In this document: positions 17,242-24,700 of the stretch, one piece after another
Numbering within the stretch: position 1 is the stretch's first letter
Layout: every line of letters begins with the position of its first letter
From: Streptomyces sp. NBC_01551
Lineage (GTDB): Bacteria; Actinomycetota; Actinomycetes; Streptomycetales; Streptomycetaceae
NCBI RefSeq assembly: GCF_026339935.1
Contig: NZ_JAPEPX010000001.1
Coordinates: forward strand, 5,793,501-5,857,500
Direction of reading: 5' to 3'
DNA length: 64,000 bases
The notes under the pieces: model-generated
What the model saw: the letters and a program-made list of their open reading frames with translations, nothing else
The model's database searches: none
What the model was told of the DNA's origin: nothing
Made by a program: the position numbers and the translations under genes

Positions 17242-19257
17242 ATGACCGCCACCGTCACGCCCGCTCCCTCGGGCTCCCCGACCAAGACCGACACCGCCAC
17301 CGCGACCGGCAACGCGACCGACACCGCCACTGGCGCCGGGCCCGGGCTGCTGCGCGCGCTGGCGCACCACCGCGGTCGGCTGATCGGCGCCGGCGCGGCC
17401 GTCGCCCTCGTCCTCGGCTGCGTGCTCCTGGGCCGCGGCAGCTGGCCGGCGTCGCTCGCCGTCGACCTGTCCGGGCCGCTGGAGCGCACCAGCGACTGGA
17501 TCATCGACAACCGTGACGGCCACCCGCTGTTCCTCTACTTCCTCGGGCACGTCAGCAACGTCGTGGTCGTGTCCGTCCGCGCCGTGTACCTGGTGCTGCT
17601 CGCCCTCGGCTGGGCCGGCGTCACCGCCGCCGCCGCTCTCGTGGCCTGGCGGGTCGCGGGAGTCCGGCTCGCGCTGACCTCCCTCGCCGCCTTCGCCGTG
17701 TGCGGACTGCTCGGCATGTGGGTGCCCACCATGCAGACGCTCGCCCTGATGGTGGTCGCCGTCGCCGCGTCCGTGCTGCTCGGAGGTCTCCTCGGGCTGG
17801 CCGCCGGCCTGTCGGACCGTACGCACCGCATGCTGCGGCCGGTGCTGGACACCATGCAGGTGCTGCCGGCCTTCGCGTACCTCCTGCCCGTCGTCCTGGT
17901 CTTCGGCATCGGCGTGCCCGCGGCCGTCCTCGCGACCGTCGTCTACGCGGCCCCGCCCATGGCCCGCCTCACCGCGCTCGGACTGCGCGGCGCCGACGCC
18001 GGCGTCGTGGAGGCCGCCACCTCCCTCGGCGCCACCGGCAGGCAGCGGCTGCTGACGGCCCGGCTGCCGCTGGCCCGCAAGGAACTGCTGCTCGGCGTCA
18101 ACCAGTCGATCATGATGGCGCTCGGCATGGCCGTGATCGCCTCCGTCATCGGCGCGGGCGGTCTCGGCGACCGCGTCTACCAGGCGCTGGCCTCCGTCGA
18201 CGTCGGTGCCGCGCTCGCCGCCGGCGTGCCGATCGTGCTGCTCGCCATCGTCTTGGACCGGGTCACCGCCGGGGCGGGGGAGCGGATCGGCGCGGCCCCG
18301 ACCCACCGGGCGGGGCTCCGCTGGGCCGTCGCCGCCGCGACGACCGCCGCCGTCGCCCTCGCGGGACGCCTGTCCGACCGGCTCTCCTGGCCCGACGCGT
18401 GGACGGTCGACATCGCCGGACCCGTCAACGGCGCGGTCGACTGGATGACCGCCCACCTCTACTCCGGCCTGCCCCTCGTCGGCGGCACCGCCGACTGGGC
18501 GGCACGGTTCACCACCTGGGTCCTCAACCCCCTGCGCGGGGGCCTGCAGTGGCTGCCCTGGTGGGCGGTCCTTCTCACCGTCGGCGTCCTCGCCCTGCTC
18601 ATCGGCACCTGGCGCACCGCCGGGACCGCCGTCCTCGCCATGGCCGCGATCGGCGTGCTCGGCGTCTGGGACCCGGCGCTCGACACGCTGTCCCAGGTAC
18701 TGGCCGCGGTCGCCGTGACGCTCCTGCTCGGCTTCGCGCTCGGCGTCGCCGCCGCCCGCAGCGCCCGCCTGGGACGCGCGCTGCGACCGGTGCTCGACGT
18801 GTTCCAGACGATGCCGCAGTTCGTGTACCTGATCCCCGTGGTCGCCCTGTTCGGCGTGGGCCGTGCCCCGGCGGTCGCGGCCGCCGTGGTCTACGCGCTG
18901 CCCGCGGTCGTGCGGATCACAGCCCAGGGCGTGCGCGCGGTGGACCCGGCCGCCCTGAAGTCCTCGCGCTCGCTGGGCGCGACGGGGCGGCAGCAGCTGC
19001 TCCAGGTCCAGCTTCCGCTGGCCCGGCCCGCGCTGCTGCTGGCCGTCAACCAGGGCGTGGTGCTGGTCCTCGCCGTCGTCGTCATCGGCGGCCTCGTGGG
19101 CGGCGGGGCGCTCGGCTACGACGCCGTCTTCGGCCTCGCCCAGGGCGACCTGGCGACCGGTCTCGTCGCCGGCGCGGCGATCGTCTGCCTCGGCCTGATG
19201 CTCGACCGCGTCACCCAGCCGACCCAGCGCCGCGACCTCGCCGGAAAGGGGGCCTGA
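17242..19257 (+). CDS. Glycine betaine ABC importer, fused tandem permease
   Basis: 671 residues, about twice the length of a ProW or OpuAB permease. Two homologous halves each carry a full set of membrane helices and an EAA loop: VEAATSLGATGRQRLLTARLPL in the first half and LKSSRSLGATGRQQLLQVQLPL in the second, each following a FAYLLPVV or FVYLIPVV segment. One polypeptide can therefore supply both transmembrane subunits that usually form a homodimer. The ATG at 17242 follows GGGGAGG; a short disordered Thr/Ala-rich N-terminus precedes the first helix. It lies between the ATPase and binding-protein genes. The substrate is inferred from the bet operon. Confidence 0.9.
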   Translation: MTATVTPAPSGSPTKTDTATATGNATDTATGAGPGLLRALAHHRGRLIGAGAAVALVLGCVLLGRGSWPASLAVDLSGPLERTSDWIIDNRDGHPLFLYFLGHVSNVVVVSVRAVYLVLLALGWAGVTAAAALVAWRVAGVRLALTSLAAFAVCGLLGMWVPTMQTLALMVVAVAASVLLGGLLGLAAGLSDRTHRMLRPVLDTMQVLPAFAYLLPVVLVFGIGVPAAVLATVVYAAPPMARLTALGLRGADAGVVEAATSLGATGRQRLLTARLPLARKELLLGVNQSIMMALGMAVIASVIGAGGLGDRVYQALASVDVGAALAAGVPIVLLAIVLDRVTAGAGERIGAAPTHRAGLRWAVAAATTAAVALAGRLSDRLSWPDAWTVDIAGPVNGAVDWMTAHLYSGLPLVGGTADWAARFTTWVLNPLRGGLQWLPWWAVLLTVGVLALLIGTWRTAGTAVLAMAAIGVLGVWDPALDTLSQVLAAVAVTLLLGFALGVAAARSARLGRALRPVLDVFQTMPQFVYLIPVVALFGVGRAPAVAAAVVYALPAVVRITAQGVRAVDPAALKSSRSLGATGRQQLLQVQLPLARPALLLAVNQGVVLVLAVVVIGGLVGGGALGYDAVFGLAQGDLATGLVAGAAIVCLGLMLDRVTQPTQRRDLAGKGA

Positions 19258-19258
19258 C

Positions 19259-20236
19259 ATGGCTCGCACACGCTTCGCACTCGGCGGCTCCGCACTCGCG
19301 GCCGCCGTCGCCGTCGCCCTGACGGCCCTCACGGGCTGCGGCGCCGCCGACATGACCCGCCAGGCCTCCCCGTACGCCGACGCGAAGGGCTCCCGCACGG
19401 TGACGCTGTCCGTGCAGTCGTGGGTGGGCGCACAGGCCAACGTCGCCGTCGCCCAGTACCTGCTGGAGCACGAGCTGGGCTACCGGGTGGACACCGTCCA
19501 GATCGACGAGGTACCCGCCTGGGACGCACTCAGCCAGGGCCGCGTGGACGCCATCCTGGAGGACTGGGGCCACCCGGAGCAGGAGAAGCGGTACGTCGAA
19601 GACAAGGCGACGATCAAGCGGGGCGGCGACCTCGGCGTGACCGGCCACATCGGCTGGTTCGTGCCGACGTACTTCGCCGAGGAACACCCGGACGTCACCG
19701 ACTGGAAGAACCTGAACAAGTACGCCGACGAGTTCCGCACCGCGGAGAGCGGCGGCAAGGGCCAACTGCTCGACGGCTCCCCCTCGTACGTGACGAACGA
19801 CAAGGCGCTCGTGAACAGCCTGGACCTCGACTACCAGGTCGTCTTCGCGGGCTCGGAGGCGGCGCAGATCACCCAGATCAAGCAGTTCGCCAAGGAGAAG
19901 AAGCCGTTCCTGAGCTACTGGTACAAGCCCCAGTGGCTCTTCGAGAAGGTCCCGATGACGGAGGTGAAACTGCCCGCCTACCAGGAGGGCTGCGACGCCG
20001 ACCCGGCGAAGGTGGCCTGCGCGTACCCGCACACGCCGCTGCAGAAGTTCCTCAACGCCCGCTTCGCGGACGGCGGGGGCGACGCCGCCGCGTTCCTGAA
20101 GAAGTTCCGCTGGACGACCGACATGCAGAACGACGTCTCCCTGATGATCGCGGAACAGAAACTGGCCCCCCAGGAAGCGGCGGCCCGCTGGGTGAAGGAG
20201 AACGAGCCCACCTGGCGGACCTGGCTCCCGTCCTGA
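19259..20236 (+). CDS. Glycine betaine-binding lipoprotein (OpuAC-type)
   Basis: 325 residues with a lipoprotein signal peptide: a basic start, a hydrophobic run, and the lipobox LTGC with the acylated cysteine at about residue 23. The mature part is an OpuAC/ProX fold; the segments VSLTVQSWVGAQANVAVAQYLLEHELGY, LEDWGHPEQ and WYKPQWLFEKVPM match betaine-binding proteins, where clustered tryptophans cage the quaternary amine. It delivers the solute to the fused permease from the outer face of the membrane. The ATG begins 1 base after the permease stop. A 12-bp hairpin follows the gene and ends the operon. Confidence 0.92.
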   Translation: MARTRFALGGSALAAAVAVALTALTGCGAADMTRQASPYADAKGSRTVTLSVQSWVGAQANVAVAQYLLEHELGYRVDTVQIDEVPAWDALSQGRVDAILEDWGHPEQEKRYVEDKATIKRGGDLGVTGHIGWFVPTYFAEEHPDVTDWKNLNKYADEFRTAESGGKGQLLDGSPSYVTNDKALVNSLDLDYQVVFAGSEAAQITQIKQFAKEKKPFLSYWYKPQWLFEKVPMTEVKLPAYQEGCDADPAKVACAYPHTPLQKFLNARFADGGGDAAAFLKKFRWTTDMQNDVSLMIAEQKLAPQEAAARWVKENEPTWRTWLPS

Positions 20237-20240
20237 CACC

Positions 20241-20281
20241 CGTGCCCGGAGGAGGATCCCCGAGACCCCCCTCCGGGCACG
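20241..20281. terminator. Bidirectional terminator between the bet operon and the HEPN-like gene
   Basis: CGTGCCCGGAGG (20241-20252) pairs perfectly with CCTCCGGGCACG (20270-20281) around a 17-nt loop. It lies between two convergent transcription units. Confidence 0.75.
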
Positions 20282-20289
20282 CCGGGACC

Positions 20290-21732
20290 TCAGGAGCACA
20301 GGACGTGCACCAGGGCCTCCAGTGCGGAGTTGTCGAGAGTGGTGCGGTGGGCGAGTTTGTTGCGGGACATCCACAGGGTGCGCAGCCGGTCGGCCTCCGG
20401 CTGGGTGAGCCGTACGTGGCCCTGCAAGTGAGCGCGCCACATCGCGCCGAGTTCCATTTCGGCCCGCTGGCCGTAGAGGACGGCGAGTTCGGTTGCGGGG
20501 AGGCGTGAGCGGACCCCGATGACCTCGGTGAACTGCTCACGCGCCTCGTCGAGCAGGGGCAACAGGGCGTGATTCTGAGCCAGCCAGATACGGGCGCGCA
20601 CACTGTGCTCGTGTTCGCCCGCGCCGTCGGGGCGGCGGCGCAGCCGCCCGTCCCACCTGTCGAGCGTGCCCAGGTTCCATTCGGGGCGCAGCGAGGCGTT
20701 CGGATGGAGCAGGGCCGCGGTCGGCTCCGTCTTACGCGGGCCGGGCACGGGGATCGGGTCGGGTACCGGTCCGGCCGTGAGCAGCCGCAACTGCGAGGGA
20801 AGGCTGTCCGGGAGTCCGTCCCACTCGACCGCCAGTCGCGCCGCCAGATCGAGGAAGGGCCCGCACACTTCGACCACGGTGGCCTGCGCCACCGCTTCGA
20901 GGAGCTGGTGCCGGGCGGCCGGACCGGACGGGCGGGGCCGGGCCATGGCAACCACGGTGGCGGTGTCCAGCCGGCCGAGGGCACCCCACCACCAGTGCAC
21001 GCCGACATCCTCGCGCGCGATCTGCTCAGGCAGTTCCACGGGCAGCCCCGCTGACGTGGCCAGCACCAGCAGCCGCGGGCGCCGTCCCGGAGGCAGGCCG
21101 GCCGCCTTGACCGTGGCGGACAACCGCCGCAGCAGGTCGGTCGCAGCGGTCGGAGCCGGTTCCCGCCAGCCGCGCACCACGATCACCCGGGTCGCGTCAG
21201 GGCCGCCCGCAGCGGTGGTGAGGCGTTCGAGGAGACCCTCGATCCCCGTGTGCCCCCCCTGGTACTCGCCGGAGACCGAGTCTCCGAGTTCCTTGGCGAT
21301 CCGGTCGGCCAGGGCAGGGACGCCGGACTCCTCCCGCTGGACGTCTGGGGCCGAGGCCGCACGAGCCTGCGGAACCGCCGCGTCGTGCGCCCGCACGGCC
21401 GAGAAGGCGGACAGCCCGTCGTCGTAGTCCAGGATCGGGTCCGTACCGCCCCACGGGTCCGAGGGCGCGGGCGGCGGTGGGGCCGGGGCAAGGCTCCCGG
21501 GCGCCGCGCCGTCGCCGGGTGCGGGAACGAGGACGAAGTCCGCCAGTTCGTGGAGCAGCTCGTCCAGCAGGGCTTCGGCGGCGGCCGGTACGCCGGTCAA
21601 CTGGGCCTGCGGGAACAGGCAGAGGCAGCTCTTTCCCGCCCGAAGGTCACCCAGCAGCCGCCGCATCCACAACCGCACTCCGGGCAGCGCGGTCACCGGG
21701 GTCCCGGAGGGCGCGTGGGACACGGGAGTCAC
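20290..21732 (-). CDS. Walker-A protein with C-terminal HEPN-like RNxxxH motif (partner of the giant ATPase)
   Basis: I do not recognise this 480-residue protein as a named family. The start is GTG at 21732, which overlaps the upstream giant ATPase stop as GTGA, so translation is coupled. Residues 28-35 read GDLRAGKS, a formal Walker A; I see no clear Walker B. The middle has an NTPase-like strand-helix pattern (RVIVVRGWREP, then RRPRLLVLATSAGLP and VHWWWGALGRLDT). The C-terminal about 90 residues are helical and contain WMSRNKLAHRT: R457-N-K-L-A-H462, an Rx4H motif in the sequence context typical of HEPN domains, many of which are RNases in toxin and defence systems. It may be the effector of the two-gene unit. 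The function is inferred from motifs only. Confidence 0.72.
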   Translation of the reverse strand: MTPVSHAPSGTPVTALPGVRLWMRRLLGDLRAGKSCLCLFPQAQLTGVPAAAEALLDELLHELADFVLVPAPGDGAAPGSLAPAPPPPAPSDPWGGTDPILDYDDGLSAFSAVRAHDAAVPQARAASAPDVQREESGVPALADRIAKELGDSVSGEYQGGHTGIEGLLERLTTAAGGPDATRVIVVRGWREPAPTAATDLLRRLSATVKAAGLPPGRRPRLLVLATSAGLPVELPEQIAREDVGVHWWWGALGRLDTATVVAMARPRPSGPAARHQLLEAVAQATVVEVCGPFLDLAARLAVEWDGLPDSLPSQLRLLTAGPVPDPIPVPGPRKTEPTAALLHPNASLRPEWNLGTLDRWDGRLRRRPDGAGEHEHSVRARIWLAQNHALLPLLDEAREQFTEVIGVRSRLPATELAVLYGQRAEMELGAMWRAHLQGHVRLTQPEADRLRTLWMSRNKLAHRTTLDNSALEALVHVLCS

Positions 21733-24700
21733 GACGGTTCCGACAGGACCTGGAGCGCCCGGAAGGTGATCCGGTCCAGCGAGCAGCCCTCCGGTCCGTC
21801 GTCCAGCACGCCGTGGTCGAGCAGTCGGCCCACGAGCGATCCGACTTCCTCGATCTGCAGCCCGGTGACCGAAGCGATGTCGGCATAGGCACACCCCTCG
21901 CCCGGTTCCACGTACTGACTCCACTCGGTCAGCACCTCTGTCAGACGGGTGTCGAGCTCGACCCGCTCCAGGTGCACACGGGCGAACTCACGCTGCCCGA
22001 TGAAGTCCCTGGCGTCCTCCAGGGCTGCTTCGAGCGTGGAGCCCTCCCGGGTGATGCGGTGCACGGTCCGCTCCAGCAGGTGGGGCCAGCCACCGGTGAG
22101 CTCGATGACCCGCCGCCGCTTGTCCGGCGTGTCGAACGGACACTCCGGCCAGGCGCGGAGACTGTCGGCGGTCCACCGTTCGGGACGCACCACGCAGGTG
22201 ATGAGTTCGTCCTTCTGGTCGAGCTCGGCCGGGTCCACCAGCAGGACGGCCGTCCGGTGGGGTACTCCGCCCTCCGGCGAAGAGGTATGGGCGTGCAGGG
22301 CCTTCGCCCAGTCGGCGACCTCGGCGGACCCGCGACCCCGGACGTCGGCCAGGAGCAGGAACGGTCGGCCGTCCGCGTTCTGCGTCAGAGCCTGGGGCAG
22401 GGCCCCGGCGGGCGCGTCCCGGAAGTCCAGTCCGCGCGCGGTGGAGTACGACTTCACCGCACGCTTCACGAGCGCCGGACCGTGGGCCTCGGTCAGGCAC
22501 ACCGCGGCCACTCCGGGCGCCGTCACCAGGTGCAGCTGGTGCTCCGTCAGCGGGCTGTAGCGGGAGATGCCCGCGCGGTCCGGCCCGACGAAGCGCCTGG
22601 AGAAGCGCGGGTTGTAGTCGTAGGGCAGGTCGAATTCGGTTTGGCGCAACTCGAGTTCGAGGTCTTCCCGGGTTCCCAGCATGCTGACGACGTTCGGGCT
22701 GCGGACGGCGTACAGACGCGCGTCGGCCAGCTGGATGAGCAGGCCCAGGCCGACCATCTCGTCCAGGTAGATCCGTACGTCGCTCGCGGTGAGCGAGCTG
22801 AACCCCTCCCGCCAACGCTCCTTGGCCGCCCTCAGGAGCTCGTCGGCGTCGTAGCCGTACCGGTACCGGTCCTCCTGGCTGCGCAACGCGATCACCAGGG
22901 CGAGGACCCGGTAGCGGTCCTCCAGGTTGATGGTGATCCGCAGCCGCTCGGCGATGTGGCGGTGGACCTGGGCGGATCCGGTCACGGACCGGACGTCCTC
23001 GTCGGTGACCGTGATGGGCCACTTCGCCGAGGCGAGCGACTTCCCGCGGAGCGTCGCGACGAGCCGCTCGCAGAAGATCTGGACCAGGCAGGCCTGGTAG
23101 TTCGTCGCGGCGAGTACCCGCCAGACCAGCTCGGGCCGCTCGAAGCGGTACCCGAACGCCGCCATCGGCTCGACGACCAGGCGCTGTGCCTCGGCCGGCT
23201 TCAGTGTGCTGATCAGCACGTCCGGGCCGCCGTGCGTCAGGGGCACGTTGGACAGGTGGCTGAAGCGCTGGACCTGGTGCAGACCGGCGAAGACGATTTT
23301 GAAGCGACGGTCGGTGCGGTCCATCAGCCCCTTGAGACGGAGCACGTTGGAGAACGTGGCCTCCCCGCCCCGCCCGCGTACGGCCTTGGAGTCCGCGGTC
23401 AGGAAGGCGTCGGCCTCGTCGGCGAGCACCAGCACCCGCCTGTCGTGACTCTCCTCCAGCCACCTCTCCACCCTGTCGAGCATCGCATCCGGGGCGTGGC
23501 CGGAATCCACCGACTCGCCCAGCACGCCCACGCGCTTCAGCTCGTCCTCGAGTACCGCCCAGATGCGCTCGGCCGGCTCGGCCTCACCCACTCCACGCGC
23601 CTTGAGGTCGACGTAGATGGCCTTGCGGCCGGGGGTGCCCGGGAAGGTCGCCTGCACCTTGCGCAGGAGAGCGGACTTGCCCAACTGGCGCCCGCCGTAG
23701 AGGAACAGCGCGCCGAGCGGGTCCGTGACGGCGGCGATCTCCTCCTGCCGCCCGTAGAAGACCTCCGGCGGCACGAGCCCGGCCACGAAGGGCGTGTACG
23801 GGTTGTACGCCGTCCAGGGCAGGGTCACGCGTTGGGTGGCCCGGAAGGATCGCGGCGAGCGCGCCGCGACCCAGCCGAACACGGCAGGGTCCACCACCAG
23901 CGCCTGTTGGGAGGAGGCGGTGCGCGCGCGGGCCGCCATCGCCCGGCGTCCGTTCAGCCCGAGCGGGTACAGGTAGAGGATCAGGCAGGCCCCGGAGTCG
24001 CTGCTGTCCAGCAGTTCCAGCGGGCTGCGGCCGCGCTGTTCGTCGGAGACCACGAGGATCGTGTACGAGGACGCGGCCGACCCCAGGGCGGCGACGTAAC
24101 CGGGCGCCGTCTCGCTCGCCCGAGCCCGGGCGGTGAGCCGCAGAACACCCCGCACCTCGTGCTGCTGGTCCCGGACGGGCGTCTGGGGGCATTCCAGCCC
24201 CAGCACGCGCAGGACCGACGGGATGTGCCGCTGCCACTCCGAGCCCCGGGTGGCGGGCCGGCACAGGGCGTCCCACGAGTCCAGCCCGCTCTTCGCGCCC
24301 TCGGTGAGGGGCTCCCCGTCCACGTAGAAGTCGGCCCAGGGCCGGGCGGAGTAGCCCTGGGCGCCGGCCTTGCGCACCCCGGACAGCTCGATCCCGGCGG
24401 TGAAACGCTCCAGCTCCGCCCCCGAGTCCGTACTGCTCCAGTCGGGGAGGGGTTTGCCCTCGCGCAGCAGCGCCAGACATTCCTCGGCGGTGACCGTGTC
24501 CCCGGCGTGGAGCAGCGAGGTGAGGCGCTGTAGTTCCTCCGCCGGGGGGTTCAACGCGGCCAGGCTTTCGTGGAGGCGCTCCACGTACTCCTGGACCTTC
24601 GCCCGCATCTCGCCCTCGAGGACGGTGATGCCGGCGCAGGCACGGCCGAACGCGCCCTCCGGGGCGGGTCGGCGCAGCTCTTCGAGGCGGCCGACGAGTT

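Noticed and set aside
21477-24533. 1018-codon open frame on the plus strand
   Set aside because: It is antisense to the giant ATPase, which has P-loop motifs; the plus-strand frame shows no domain and low-complexity composition.
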